Shown here: positions 7,649-15,738 of the stretch, one piece after another
Layout: the number at the start of each line of letters is the position of its first letter
Numbering within the stretch: position 1 is the first letter of the stretch
Source: Ectopseudomonas guguanensis
GTDB lineage: Bacteria > Pseudomonadota > Gammaproteobacteria > Pseudomonadales > Pseudomonadaceae
Length of the DNA stretch: 34,352 bases
Assembly (NCBI RefSeq): GCF_900104265.1
Contig: NZ_FNJJ01000021.1
Location: 1 to 34,352 of the forward strand
Direction of reading: 5' to 3'
Program-made: the position numbers and the translations under genes
Notes under the pieces: generated by a model
What the model saw: the letters and a program-made list of their open reading frames with translations, nothing else
Told to the model about the DNA's origin: nothing
Database searches by the model: none

Positions 7649-8743
7649 TCAGATCACGATCAGTTCGGCATTGAGGGCACCGGCCTGTTCCAGCGCCTGG
7701 AGGATGCTCATGACATCGTCCGGAGTGGCGCCGAGGCTGTTCACGGTGCTGATGATGCTGTCCAGGCTGGCGCCGTCGGGCCACTTGAACATGGCGTTCT
7801 TGTCCTGGCTGACGGCGACGTCGGAGCGCGGCACCACAGCGGTCTGGCCGCTGGAAAAGGCATTGGGCTGGCTAACCTGCGGGTTCTCGCTGATGGTCAC
7901 GGTCAGCGTACCGTGAGCCACGGCGGCGGCCTTGACGCGCACGCCCTGGCCGACCACCACGGTACCGGTGCGGCTGTTGAACACCACCTTGGGCCGCTCG
8001 CGGCCTTCTTCCACTTCGAGACCCTCCAACATGGCCATGAAGCCGATGCGCTGGGTGCTGGTAATGGGTGCGCGAATGGCGATCTTGGTCGAGTTCAGGG
8101 CGCTGGCGGTGCCGCTGCCGAAACGGCCGTTGACCGCCTCGACCACCCGGGCGGCGGTCTGGAAGCTGGGTTGGCGCAGGTTGAGCATGACTTCGTCACG
8201 CTCGCTGAAGTCGCTGGGGATCATCCGCTCGACGGTGGCGCCGTTGGGCACACGGCCGCTGTTGGCCGAGTTGATCGCCACGCTGGAGCCGCTCTGGCCG
8301 GTGGCATTGAGGCCGCCGACGACGATGGCGCCCTGGGCCAGGGCATAGGTTTCACCGTCGACGCCCTGCAGCGGGGTCATCAGCAGCTGGCCGCCGCGCA
8401 GGCTCTTGGCGTCGCCCAGCGAGGCGACGGTGACGTCCACCGTCTGCCCCGGGCTGTAGGACGGCGGGATTTCCGCGGTGACGGTGACGGCGGCGACGTT
8501 CTTCAGCTTGGGATCGACGTTCGGCGGCAGGTTGATGCCGAACTGCTTGATCATGTTGGCCACCGACTGGCTGGTGAACTTAACCTGGTTCTTGTCGCCG
8601 GTGCCGTCGAGACCGACCACCAGGCCATAGCCGATCAGCTGGTTGCCGCGGATGCCTTCGATGTCCACCAGGTCCATCAGCGGCACGGCGGTGGTCGACA
8701 GCGGCCAGGCCAGAAGCAGGGCGACGAGTGAGCGTTTGAGCAT
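7649..8743 (-). CDS. flgI: Flagellar P-ring protein FlgI
   Basis: Periplasmic P-ring subunit that forms the peptidoglycan-level bushing around the rod. It has a Sec signal peptide (MLKRSLVALLLAWPLSTTA) followed by the conserved FlgI start LMDLVDIEGIRGNQLIGYG, then LVVGLDGTGD and QSVANMIKQFG. Length (364 aa) is normal. It is exported by Sec and needs FlgA as a chaperone, which is encoded divergently at the other end of the operon. It lies between flgH (9 bases upstream) and flgJ (3 bases downstream). Confidence 0.97.
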   Translation of the reverse strand: MLKRSLVALLLAWPLSTTAVPLMDLVDIEGIRGNQLIGYGLVVGLDGTGDKNQVKFTSQSVANMIKQFGINLPPNVDPKLKNVAAVTVTAEIPPSYSPGQTVDVTVASLGDAKSLRGGQLLMTPLQGVDGETYALAQGAIVVGGLNATGQSGSSVAINSANSGRVPNGATVERMIPSDFSERDEVMLNLRQPSFQTAARVVEAVNGRFGSGTASALNSTKIAIRAPITSTQRIGFMAMLEGLEVEEGRERPKVVFNSRTGTVVVGQGVRVKAAAVAHGTLTVTISENPQVSQPNAFSSGQTAVVPRSDVAVSQDKNAMFKWPDGASLDSIISTVNSLGATPDDVMSILQALEQAGALNAELIVI

Positions 8744-8752
8744 GACCAGGCC

Positions 8753-9415
8753 TCAGAGCGGGAAGATCGGGTGGGTGAAGAAGCGCGTCAGCCAGCCTGC
8801 CGAGTTGCTGTCGTTGAGCACGCCGCGGCCGGCGTAGGAAATGCGCGCGTTGGCCACGTTCTGCGAGGACACCTGGTTGCTGCGGTTGATGTCGTCGACC
8901 CGCACCAGGCCAACCAGGCGGATGTACTCGTCGCCCTGGTTGAGGCGCAGGGCCTTCTCGCCCTTGATCAGCAGGGTGCCGTTGGGCAGCACCTGATGCA
9001 CGGTGACCGCGATGGAGCCGCGCAGGGTGTTCTGCTGCGAGCTGCGCGCCGAGCCGTTGAAATCACGCTCGGCCGCAGCGGAGCTTTCCAGCTGGTCATA
9101 CTGCTTGCCCAGCACGGTGGGAACGCCCACCGAAACCCCGGACTTCTTGCCGAAGCTGGTGCCGGCGCTCTTGCTCGACTGGGTGGACTCGTCCAGCACC
9201 ACGGTGAGGATGTCGCCGACCCGCACCGCGCGCTTGTCGCCGACCAGCGAGCCGCTGTAGCCGCTGCGGAACAGCCCGCCGCTGGTGGTCGGCGGCACGC
9301 TGTAGTCCAGCGCCAGTGGCTCGTAGTGGCTGGAGTCCTCGTCGGGCAGCATCTCGTTGAAGCTGGCGCAGCCACCCAGGGTCAGCAACAGGGCAAGCGG
9401 GAGCAGGCGTTTCAT
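8753..9415 (-). CDS. flgH: Flagellar L-ring lipoprotein FlgH
   Basis: Outer-membrane L-ring subunit. The start MKRLLPLALLLTLGGCASF gives a signal peptide with a clear lipobox (LGGC), so the mature protein is lipidated at Cys. Conserved blocks include GGLFRSGYSGSLVGDKRAV, VGDILTVVLDE and ANARISYAGRGVL near the end. I chose the ATG at 9415. A GTG at 9424, whose GTGA overlaps the flgG stop, would add three residues and cannot be excluded because neither start has a strong Shine-Dalgarno sequence. Confidence 0.95.
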   Translation of the reverse strand: MKRLLPLALLLTLGGCASFNEMLPDEDSSHYEPLALDYSVPPTTSGGLFRSGYSGSLVGDKRAVRVGDILTVVLDESTQSSKSAGTSFGKKSGVSVGVPTVLGKQYDQLESSAAAERDFNGSARSSQQNTLRGSIAVTVHQVLPNGTLLIKGEKALRLNQGDEYIRLVGLVRVDDINRSNQVSSQNVANARISYAGRGVLNDSNSAGWLTRFFTHPIFPL

Positions 9416-9420
9416 GGCGG

Positions 9421-10206
9421 TCACACGGTCTGGTTGAGGAACTGCTGCATGCCGGACGCGGCGTCAAGCACCTTGGCGTTGGCCTCGTAGGCGCGCTGGA
9501 TGGAGATCATCGCCACCATGGCCTCGACCACCTGCACGTTGGAGCCTTCCAGCACGCCCTGCTTGATGGTGCCCAGGCCCTCTTCGCCCGGCACGCCCTC
9601 GACCGGCTCGCCGCTGGCCACGGTTTCACGATAGAGGTTGCCGCCGAGGGCTTCCAGGCCACCCGGGTTGGTGAAGTTGACCAGAGTGATCTGGCCCAGC
9701 TCCGACGGCAGGGTGTCGCCGGCCAGCACCGCGGTGACGATGCCGTCGCTGCCCACGGTGAAGCGGCTGCTGCCGGCCGGCACTTCGATGTTCGGCGTCA
9801 GCGGCAGGCCCTGGGAGTTGACGATCATGCCTTCGGCGTTGAGCTGCAGCTGGCCGTTTTCGGTGTAGTAGATGTCGCCGTTGGGCGCTTCCACCTGGAA
9901 GAAGCCGGCACCGATGATCGCCAGGTCCATGGGCTGGCCGGTGGTCTGGATGCTGCCTTCGGTGAACACCTTTTGCGTGCCGGCCACGCGCACGCCGCTA
10001 CCCAGCTGAATGCCGGAAGGCACGGTGTTGACCTGATCGGCCTGGGCACCGGGCTGCAGCTCGATGGCGTAGAACAGGTCCTCGAACACCACGCGGTCGC
10101 TCTTGAAACCGTTGGTGTTGACGTTGGCCAGGTTGTTGGCCACGGCGCTCATGGCCTTGTCCTGGGCGGCCAGGCCGGTCTTGCTGACCCAAAGGGCGGA
10201 ACTCAT
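9421..10206 (-). CDS. flgG: Flagellar distal rod protein FlgG
   Basis: Distal rod subunit that passes through the P and L rings. It has the axial N-terminal helix with NNLANVNTNGFKSDRVVF, the central rod signature (FFQVEAPNGDIYYTENGQ), and the C-terminal LEGSNVQVVEAMVAMISIQ. Length 261 aa is standard for FlgG and separates it from the shorter FlgF. GAGG lies 8 bases before the ATG. The gap upstream to flgF is 184 bases and filled with palindromic repeats, unlike every other junction in this operon. Confidence 0.97.
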   Translation of the reverse strand: MSSALWVSKTGLAAQDKAMSAVANNLANVNTNGFKSDRVVFEDLFYAIELQPGAQADQVNTVPSGIQLGSGVRVAGTQKVFTEGSIQTTGQPMDLAIIGAGFFQVEAPNGDIYYTENGQLQLNAEGMIVNSQGLPLTPNIEVPAGSSRFTVGSDGIVTAVLAGDTLPSELGQITLVNFTNPGGLEALGGNLYRETVASGEPVEGVPGEEGLGTIKQGVLEGSNVQVVEAMVAMISIQRAYEANAKVLDAASGMQQFLNQTV

Positions 10207-10226
10207 GTGCGTTACCTCGTTTGTCT

Positions 10227-10276
10227 GTAGCCCGGATGCGATCCGGGGAAATGTTCCCGGATTGCATCCGGGCTAC
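10227..10276. repeat. REP-like palindrome inside the flg operon (copy 1)
   Basis: Two 21-base arms (10227-10247 and 10256-10276, beginning GTAGCCCGGAT) pair with one G-T mismatch around an 8-base loop. A near-identical copy lies at 19701-19760. This is a typical Pseudomonas intergenic palindrome family, sitting between flgF and flgG. Confidence 0.85.
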
Positions 10277-10319
10277 GCGTCTTGTCCTGTCACCCCGTGG
10301 GGTGGGCCGGCTTCAGTGT

Positions 10320-10378
10320 GTAGGGTGGGCTTCAGCCCACCATTGCAGAACGAGCCGGTGGGCTAAAGCCCACCCTAC
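10320..10378. repeat. REPIN-like pair inside the flg operon (copy 2)
   Basis: Two inverted copies of GTAGGGTGGGCTTCAGCCCA-type repeats, each itself able to form a small hairpin, flank a short spacer. One half-copy recurs at 25003-25026. It lies 13 bases after the flgF stop codon. Confidence 0.85.
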
Positions 10379-10390
10379 GGTCCTGCGGGC

Positions 10391-11122
10391 CTACGAACCG
10401 CGAATCATCCGGTTGCCGGCCTCGGACAGGTCCTCGGCGGCCTTCATCATCTTCACCTGGGTCTCGAACAGGCGGTTCAGGCTCATGGTCGCCACCAGCT
10501 GATCGATGGCACCGACGTTGCTCGCTTCCAGATAGCCGGAAACCAGCACCGGCGCTTCCATGTCCTCGGCCGGCTGGCCATCGGTTCGCGCCAGCAGTCC
10601 GCTGGCATCCTTGGTCAGGTCGGCAGCGTCGACGTCGACCACACGGATGCGATCGACCTCGGCGGTCACGAAATCGCCGCGCGGGATCACCGACACCGTG
10701 CCGTCGCGACCGATATGCAGGCTGTCGTACTCCGGCAGCACGATGGGGCCGCCCTCGCCCAGCACGGCGCGGCCGTTCAGGGTCAGGCGCAGCTCGGCGT
10801 CGACCTGCAGCGCGCCATTGCGCGTGTAGCGCTCGGCGCCGTCGTCGCCCTCGACGGCGAACAGGCCGCGGCCCTGGATCGCCACGTCGAGGTCGCGGCC
10901 GGTCGCCATCAGTTCACCGGGCGCCAGGTTGACGCCATTGTTCTTCACCCGCGCCAGGTGTCGGCTGTCGTAGCCGTAGCCTTCCACGGCGACGGCCTGG
11001 GCCTGCTCCAGGTCGGCACGGAAGCCGGGGGTGTTGACGTTGGCCAGGTTGTTGGCGCGCACCGTGAGCGAGCTCATGGTGCGGCTGGCGGCGGTCATTG
11101 CGGTATAGCCGAGACGGTCCAT
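10391..11122 (-). CDS. flgF: Flagellar proximal rod protein FlgF
   Basis: Proximal rod subunit. It opens with MDRLGYTAMTAASRTMSSL and NNLANVNTPGFRADLEQAQ, has the rod-family middle (GRGLFAVEGDDGAERYTRNG), and ends with LEASNVGAIDQLVATMSLN and the closing amphipathic helix. Its length of 243 aa matches FlgF, and its N-terminus (MDRL) distinguishes it from FlgG. TGAGG lies 7 bases before the ATG. A repeat-filled gap separates it from flgG downstream. Confidence 0.96.
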   Translation of the reverse strand: MDRLGYTAMTAASRTMSSLTVRANNLANVNTPGFRADLEQAQAVAVEGYGYDSRHLARVKNNGVNLAPGELMATGRDLDVAIQGRGLFAVEGDDGAERYTRNGALQVDAELRLTLNGRAVLGEGGPIVLPEYDSLHIGRDGTVSVIPRGDFVTAEVDRIRVVDVDAADLTKDASGLLARTDGQPAEDMEAPVLVSGYLEASNVGAIDQLVATMSLNRLFETQVKMMKAAEDLSEAGNRMIRGS

Positions 11123-11131
11123 GGGTCAGCC

Positions 11132-12319
11132 TCAGATCGCGCCGAACAGCACTTGGGTGAGTTCCTTGTTGGTGGTCAGCACCTTGGTGTTGGCCTGGTA
11201 GTTGCGCTGGCCCTCCATCAGGCCGACCAGCTGCTGGGTCAGGTCGACGTTGGAGTTCTCCAGCGAACCGGCCACCAGTGCGCCGAACGGGCCGACGCCG
11301 GGCACGCCGATCAGCGCCGCACCGGACTCGGCGGTTTCCACCCAGGCGGTGCCGCTGACGTTCTTCAGGCCGCCGGCATTGGCGAAGTTGGCCAGCGCCA
11401 CCTGGCCCTGCAGCATGCGCTGGCCGTTGCTGTAGTTGGCGTAGACCATGCCGTCCTTCTCCACCGACAGGCCGGTCTGCTCGCCGGCCGCGTAGCCGCT
11501 GGCGCGGTTGTTGGTGACGACGAAGTCGGAGCCGTACTGGCTGGAGTTGCTGTAGTCGATGGCGATGTTCATCGGGTCCACGCCCGGCAGCGGGAAGCCG
11601 ACGGCCACCGGACCGACCGGCGCAGTGAGGCTGCCGTTGGTGCCGAAGGTCAGTGCCTGCGGGCCAGCGACCGCGGCGCCGTCAGCGTAGTAGTGGGCCT
11701 CCCAGCTGTTGTCGGCGGTCTTGACGAAATACTGGGTCAGGGTGTGTTCCTTGCCCTGGGAGTCGAACACCTTGGTGGTGTAGGTGGAGTTGTAGGTGTT
11801 GACGTCCGCCGGATCGAAGGGCGCGGCAGTCGGCACGCTCTGGTTGGAGTCCAGGTTCATGACGAACTTCAGGCTGTCGGTGGCGCGCGCCGGCAGGTTG
11901 GCGTTCTGCAGCTGCAGGTCGCCCATGGCACCTACCTGCAGGTTGCCGGCGGCGTCTACCGGGTAGCCCTGCAGCTTCTGCCCGCTGGCGCTGACGATGA
12001 AGTTGTCCTTGTCGGCGCCGAACACGCCGGCGCGGGTGTAGCTGACGTCACCGTTGCTGCCGCGGGTGACGAAGAAGCCACCGCCGGAGATGGCCAGGTC
12101 CAGGCTGCGCCCGGTGGTCACCAGGGAGCCGCCCTGGCTGATGCTCTGGGTGGTGGCCAGCACTTCCACGCCCATCGCCTGGCTGTCGGCGTAGATGCTG
12201 CCGAACTCGGTGCGCGACGACTTGAAGCCGGTGGTGCCGGCGTTGGCGATGTTGTTACTGATGGTGTTGAGCTGTTCGTTGACGGCGCTGAGGCCGGTCA
12301 TGGCGATGTTGAAACTCAT
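11132..12319 (-). CDS. flgE: Flagellar hook protein FlgE
   Basis: Main subunit of the hook, the universal joint between rod and filament. The N-terminus (MSFNIAMTGLSAVNEQLNT, then NIANAGTTGFKSSRTEFG) and C-terminus (QQLVGLMEGQRNYQANTKV) are the conserved D0 helices. The middle is the variable surface domain (for example LNLDSNQSVPTAAPFDPA-like FlgE repeats near residues 150-170). At 395 residues it is compact, as in lateral systems. It follows flgD by 36 bases and precedes flgF by 9. Confidence 0.96.
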   Translation of the reverse strand: MSFNIAMTGLSAVNEQLNTISNNIANAGTTGFKSSRTEFGSIYADSQAMGVEVLATTQSISQGGSLVTTGRSLDLAISGGGFFVTRGSNGDVSYTRAGVFGADKDNFIVSASGQKLQGYPVDAAGNLQVGAMGDLQLQNANLPARATDSLKFVMNLDSNQSVPTAAPFDPADVNTYNSTYTTKVFDSQGKEHTLTQYFVKTADNSWEAHYYADGAAVAGPQALTFGTNGSLTAPVGPVAVGFPLPGVDPMNIAIDYSNSSQYGSDFVVTNNRASGYAAGEQTGLSVEKDGMVYANYSNGQRMLQGQVALANFANAGGLKNVSGTAWVETAESGAALIGVPGVGPFGALVAGSLENSNVDLTQQLVGLMEGQRNYQANTKVLTTNKELTQVLFGAI

Positions 12320-12355
12320 GGCGACTGGACCTTTGAATTGAACGAATGGGAGGGT

Positions 12356-13033
12356 TCAGAGCAGACCGGCGGTCTGCGTCTGGCCGAATTCGGTGATGTT
12401 GTAGAAGGGCACGGAGCCGACGCCGATGACTTCCAGCACCGGGCCTTCGGCGCTGACGCGCACCTGGGTGACGCGGCCGGCCATCTCGACCTTGGGGTAC
12501 TCGCCGCTGTCGCTCTTGACCTCAACCTTGTAGCTGCCCGGCGCCAGGCCCAGGGCCTTGGGGTCCAGTTCGAAGGGCACGCGCCCCGGCGCCTGGGAAC
12601 CGAGGTCGATTTCCTTCTTCACGCCGTTGCTGTCGGTAATCACCAGAGCCAGCTTGCCGGCGGCATGCTCGAGGTTGACCTCGCCCCTGGCCTTGTCCGC
12701 GCCCAGTTCCAGCCGCTCGGTGGCCACCTTCACTTCCTGACCGACCAGGCCGGCTGCGGTAAGGGTCTGCAGATTGTCCAGCAGCACCAGGTTGCTCTTG
12801 CTCAGCGAGGCCATGTTCTCCAGGCTCTTGACCTGGCTCATGGCGGCGAACTGGTTGAGGAACTCGGTGCTGTCCACCGGCTTGGTCGGGTCCTGGTTCT
12901 GGATCTGCGCGACCATCAGGGTGAGGAAGTTGTTTTCCAGCTGGGTCGCGTCACTGACGTTGACCGCCTGTTTGACCGCCTCGTCGATGCCGTAGACGGA
13001 AGTGTTCTGGTTGTTGTTGCTGACCGCGGTCAT
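12356..13033 (-). CDS. flgD: Hook-cap assembly protein FlgD
   Basis: FlgD caps the growing hook and is discarded afterwards. It has the conserved N-terminal block LENNFLTLMVAQIQNQDPT followed by KPVDSTEFLNQFAAMSQV. The C-terminal part is the usual beta-rich FlgD/Tudor-like region, with the typical GSYKVEV stretch. Length 225 aa is normal. Its ATG overlaps the flgC stop by one base (TGATG), indicating translational coupling. Confidence 0.96.
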   Translation of the reverse strand: MTAVSNNNQNTSVYGIDEAVKQAVNVSDATQLENNFLTLMVAQIQNQDPTKPVDSTEFLNQFAAMSQVKSLENMASLSKSNLVLLDNLQTLTAAGLVGQEVKVATERLELGADKARGEVNLEHAAGKLALVITDSNGVKKEIDLGSQAPGRVPFELDPKALGLAPGSYKVEVKSDSGEYPKVEMAGRVTQVRVSAEGPVLEVIGVGSVPFYNITEFGQTQTAGLL

Positions 13034-13467
13034 CAGGATTCTCCGAGCTTGAGCAGGCCCTGCTGCATGCTTTTCAGGCGATTGAGCACTTCCACGCTGG
13101 TCTCGAAGCTGCGAGTGGCCGACATCATGTCGGTCATCTCCTCGATCTGGTCGATATCGGCGTAGAACACGTAGCCCTGGTCATCGGCCAGGGGGTTGTC
13201 CGGCTCATAGCGGCGCACCGGCTCGCGGCCGGCGGTGACCACGTCGAGCACCTGCACATGGGCGCCGCCCATGCCCACGCCGCGGGTCAGCTGGTCGTTG
13301 TTGTAGACGGCGGCGAACACCGGCTTGCGCGCCTGGTACACGTCCTCGGCCTTGGCCGCCGCCGAGTCGGCGTTGGCCAGGTTGCTGGCCACGGTATTCA
13401 GGCGCACGGTCTGTGCGTTCATCGACGAACCGGCGATGCGGTAGATGGAGTCGAAAGCCATGCTCAA
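13033..13467 (-). CDS. flgC: Flagellar proximal rod protein FlgC
   Basis: Proximal rod component. The 144 residues begin MSMAFDSIYRIAGSSMNAQ, carry NTVASNLANADSAAAKAED, and end with the typical FlgC helix EMTDMMSATRSFETSVEVL. The start overlaps the flgB stop by four bases (ATGA) and the stop overlaps the flgD start by one base, so the three are coupled. Confidence 0.96.
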   Translation of the reverse strand: MSMAFDSIYRIAGSSMNAQTVRLNTVASNLANADSAAAKAEDVYQARKPVFAAVYNNDQLTRGVGMGGAHVQVLDVVTAGREPVRRYEPDNPLADDQGYVFYADIDQIEEMTDMMSATRSFETSVEVLNRLKSMQQGLLKLGES

Positions 13468-13817
13468 CGCCCCTCGATGGCCTGTTTCAGGCCGCGGAAT
13501 TTCATGCTGAGAAAGGTCAGGCTGGTCTGGAAGTCCATGGCGTTCTTGGAGAACGCGGCCTGCTCCACACTCAGCTCGACGCTGTTGCCGTCCTGCGACG
13601 GCTGGGTCGGTACGCGGTACTTGAGCTCGGCGCTGCTGGCGGCGAAACGCTGCTGCGGATCGAGGCGCTGCATCTCGCCGGCGAAGTCGATATCACGGGC
13701 GAGGAAGCCCGGGGTGTCCTCGTTGGCCAGGTTGGCCGCGAGAATTTCGCTGCGCTGCATGCGCAGTTCGAGCGCGCGACCATGCACGCCCACCACGTCA
13801 TCAATCCGTATACTCAT
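13464..13817 (-). CDS. flgB: Flagellar proximal rod protein FlgB
   Basis: First rod component and first gene of the flg operon. The 117 residues include ILAANLANEDTPGFLARD, the axial-protein signature, and end in the short FlgB tail (SLTFLSMKFRGLKQAIEGR). The start is an ATG at 13817. A sigma-54 type promoter lies about 42 bases upstream, so transcription of the whole operon down to 3168 probably begins here. Confidence 0.96.
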   Translation of the reverse strand: MSIRIDDVVGVHGRALELRMQRSEILAANLANEDTPGFLARDIDFAGEMQRLDPQQRFAASSAELKYRVPTQPSQDGNSVELSVEQAAFSKNAMDFQTSLTFLSMKFRGLKQAIEGR

Positions 13818-13858
13818 TCACCGGTACCCTTAACCCAAGGTTGTGCCCAGGTGCCTTG

Positions 13859-13874
13859 AGCACAAAGCGTGCCC
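13859..13874 (-). promoter_or_regulatory. Sigma-54 (-24/-12) promoter of the flgB operon
   Basis: On the minus strand the sequence reads GGGCACG-N4-GTGCT, matching TGGCACG-N4-TTGCW except for the first T of each half. The essential GG-N10-GC spacing is kept. It predicts a transcript start near 13847, giving a leader of about 30 bases before flgB. RpoN control is known for class II genes of lateral systems (LafK-dependent). Confidence 0.75.
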
Positions 13875-14714
13875 AACCCAAAAGAGAGTCGTATTGCATT
13901 GATTTTTCAGGGTTTTACCAGAGCAATCGGGGACTTTCGCGTCGCCCTTTTTCCGCATCGGCGTATCGCCGGGAGGAAAAGCGGAAAGGCTTTTTCCGCC
14001 TGCGCGTCGGTGCTCTTCCTCCTCGTGACGCAGCCGGCCACGGTGGCGCATGCGCAGGCGGATGCCGCCAGCCAGATCGACCAGGCGATCGCCGCACACA
14101 TGCAGCAGCAGCTCGCCGCCGAGGCCAAACGCCAGGCCTGGCAGGGCATGCGCCACAGCCTCGATACCAGTCTGCTGAGCAGCGCCGAGCGGCTGCCGGC
14201 CTGCAGCCGGGCGCTGCGCGTGACGGTCGGCAGCGATGATCCTGCCGCGTTGTCGCGCCAGCGCCTGGAGCTGAGCTGCGCAGATACCCCCGGCTGGAGC
14301 GTCACGGCCCTGGTGCAGGCCAACGTCCTCCTGCCGGTGGTACACGCCGCGCGGGTGATAGAGCGCGGCCAGACCATCGCCGCCGAGCAGCTGCAACTGC
14401 AGGAAGTGAACATCGGCAAGGCATCGCGCGGCTTCTACAACAGCCTCGATGAGGTGGTCGGCCAGGGTGCCAAGCGCCGTGTGCGCGCCGGCCAGCTGAT
14501 CGCGCCGAACCTGCTGGCTGCCCCCCTGCTGATTCGCCGTGGCCAGCAGGTGACCATCATCGCCAGCCAGGACGGCATTTCCGCCTCGGCCACCGGCGAG
14601 GCGCTGGCCAATGGCCGCGCAGGCGAGGTGATCCGCGTGCGCAACCTCGGCAGCCAGAAGGTGATCGAGGCGCAGGTGGTGGAAGAAGGCGTGGTGACCA
14701 GCACCTTCAGGTAG
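13869..14714 (+). CDS. flgA: Flagellar P-ring assembly chaperone FlgA
   Basis: Periplasmic chaperone for P-ring (FlgI) assembly. The C-terminal half holds the SAF/ChapFlgA region (VIERGQTIAAEQLQLQEVNI, then GQGAKRRVRAGQLIAPN and the closing VEEGVVTSTF). A hydrophobic export segment ending ATVAHAQA lies near residues 45-62 of the longest reading. That reading starts at GTG 13869, which falls inside the flgB sigma-54 element and leaves an unusually long N-terminus. An in-frame TTG at 13899 or GTG at 14010 are alternatives and none has a good Shine-Dalgarno sequence, so the start is uncertain. The gene diverges from flgB as in lateral flg loci, but flgM and flgN, which usually sit with it, are missing. 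Confidence 0.9.
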   Translation: MPNPKESRIALIFQGFTRAIGDFRVALFPHRRIAGRKSGKAFSACASVLFLLVTQPATVAHAQADAASQIDQAIAAHMQQQLAAEAKRQAWQGMRHSLDTSLLSSAERLPACSRALRVTVGSDDPAALSRQRLELSCADTPGWSVTALVQANVLLPVVHAARVIERGQTIAAEQLQLQEVNIGKASRGFYNSLDEVVGQGAKRRVRAGQLIAPNLLAAPLLIRRGQQVTIIASQDGISASATGEALANGRAGEVIRVRNLGSQKVIEAQVVEEGVVTSTFR

Positions 14715-14763
14715 GCTGTCATGCCACGTGGGCGGCGCTTGCGCGGCGAGCGGGTCTGGCGGC

Positions 14764-14786
14764 TCGCGGCTAAAGCCCCTCCCACA
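14764..14786. repeat. Solo REP half-element after flgA
   Basis: The sequence GCGGCTAAAGCCCCTCCCAC matches one arm of the palindromes at 22569-22633 and 19638-19688. It lies between the convergent ends of flgA and glcC. Confidence 0.75.
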
Positions 14787-14795
14787 AATATCCAA

Positions 14796-14812
14796 GGCGG
14801 GTGCAACCCGCC
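14796..14812. terminator. Short hairpin between convergent flgA and glcC
   Basis: GGCGGG and CCCGCC arms pair around a TGCAA loop, followed by further GGCGGG/CCGCCC repeats to about 14843. It may terminate both convergent genes, though no T tract follows. Confidence 0.4.
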
Positions 14813-14840
14813 ACTCTTATCAGGCGGGTTTTCTGCCGCC

Positions 14841-15614
14841 CTACGCCCAGCCTTCCAGGCGCATGGTGGCGCGCACCAGGCGCTGCTCTTCCTGCTCGAT
14901 CTCCTGCAGGTTGTCGCGAATGCTGTGGATATGGTCGCGCGCGGCGCGCTGGGCCTGTTCCGGCAGACGTTCGATCACCGCGTGATACAGCCGTGAATGC
15001 TGGCGGTCGATCTGCCGCTTCTGCGCCGGACGGTGGTAGAGGTTGTTCACCGAGGCGAACACGGTGCTCAGCATCAGGTCGGTCAGCGACTGCAGGGTGT
15101 GCACCAGCACCGGGTTGTGCGAGGCCTCGCAAATGGCCAGGTGGAAGGCGTGGTCGAGGCGCGCATGCTCGCGCGGGTCGACCGGCTGCTCCTGGGCATG
15201 GGCCGCCAGCATCTCTTCATAACGCCGGGTCAGCAGCACGAAATCCGCCTCGGTGCCGCGCAGCGCCGCCAGCCGCGCCGACTCTCCCTCGAGCAGGCCG
15301 CGTACCTCGAGCAGGTCGTAGAGCGTGCGCGGCTGCGAGTTGAACAGGTGCATCAGCGGGCTGGCGTCGCGCTCGCCGCTGAGCTTGGCCACCCGTGAAT
15401 CACGGCCCTGCGCAGTCTCGATGATGCCGCGCCCGCGCAGCACCTTGAGCCCTTCACGCAGCGCCGAACGGGAGATGCCCAGCTTTTCGCACAGGCGCCG
15501 TTCCGACGGCAGCGGCTGGCCCACCTTGAGCACGCCATCGACAATCAGCCGCTCGATACGCTCGGCCACCACATCGCTCACTTGGCGCCGTGCGGCGCCC
15601 TGATCCGCCTCCAT
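14841..15614 (-). CDS. glcC: GlcC, glycolate-responsive GntR/FadR-family regulator
   Basis: Transcriptional regulator of glycolate use. The N-terminal GntR winged helix is clear (VSDVVAERIERLIVDGVLK, GQPLPSERRLCEKLGISRS, ALREGLKVLRGRGII), followed by an all-helical FCD effector domain with the metal/ligand histidines expected of this group (LDHAFHLAICEASHNPVL, then DHIHSIRDNL). It diverges from glcDEFGBA as in E. coli, where GlcC activates the operon with glycolate. I chose the ATG at 15614 because a strong GGGGAGG lies just upstream. A longer reading from 15656 would place the palindromic operator at 15630-15644 inside the coding region. LldR-like lactate regulators are close relatives, but the neighbouring genes favour GlcC. 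Confidence 0.9.
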   Translation of the reverse strand: MEADQGAARRQVSDVVAERIERLIVDGVLKVGQPLPSERRLCEKLGISRSALREGLKVLRGRGIIETAQGRDSRVAKLSGERDASPLMHLFNSQPRTLYDLLEVRGLLEGESARLAALRGTEADFVLLTRRYEEMLAAHAQEQPVDPREHARLDHAFHLAICEASHNPVLVHTLQSLTDLMLSTVFASVNNLYHRPAQKRQIDRQHSRLYHAVIERLPEQAQRAARDHIHSIRDNLQEIEQEEQRLVRATMRLEGWA

Positions 15615-15629
15615 TTCCGCCCTCCCCAC

Positions 15630-15644
15630 ACTGGTCGTACCAGT
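15630..15644. promoter_or_regulatory. FadR-type operator proximal to glcC
   Basis: A perfect dyad with core TGGTCGTACCA matches the TGGT-N3-ACCA form bound by FadR-subfamily regulators. It lies 16 bases before the glcC start, so it is a candidate autoregulatory GlcC site. Confidence 0.75.
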
Positions 15645-15738
15645 TTTAACGGACATCTGCTTTCAGGCCATAAGCCATAGCACAGGCCAGAAAGCATAAG
15701 CCCTTTATCGGAATCCTGGTGAAAGCCTGACGAAAGAA

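Noticed and set aside
10715..13165. Open frame of over 800 codons on the plus strand across flgC-flgF
   Set aside because: It is antisense to well-supported flg genes, Gln/His/Val/Gly-rich in the way expected of a GC-rich shadow frame, and has no family motif.
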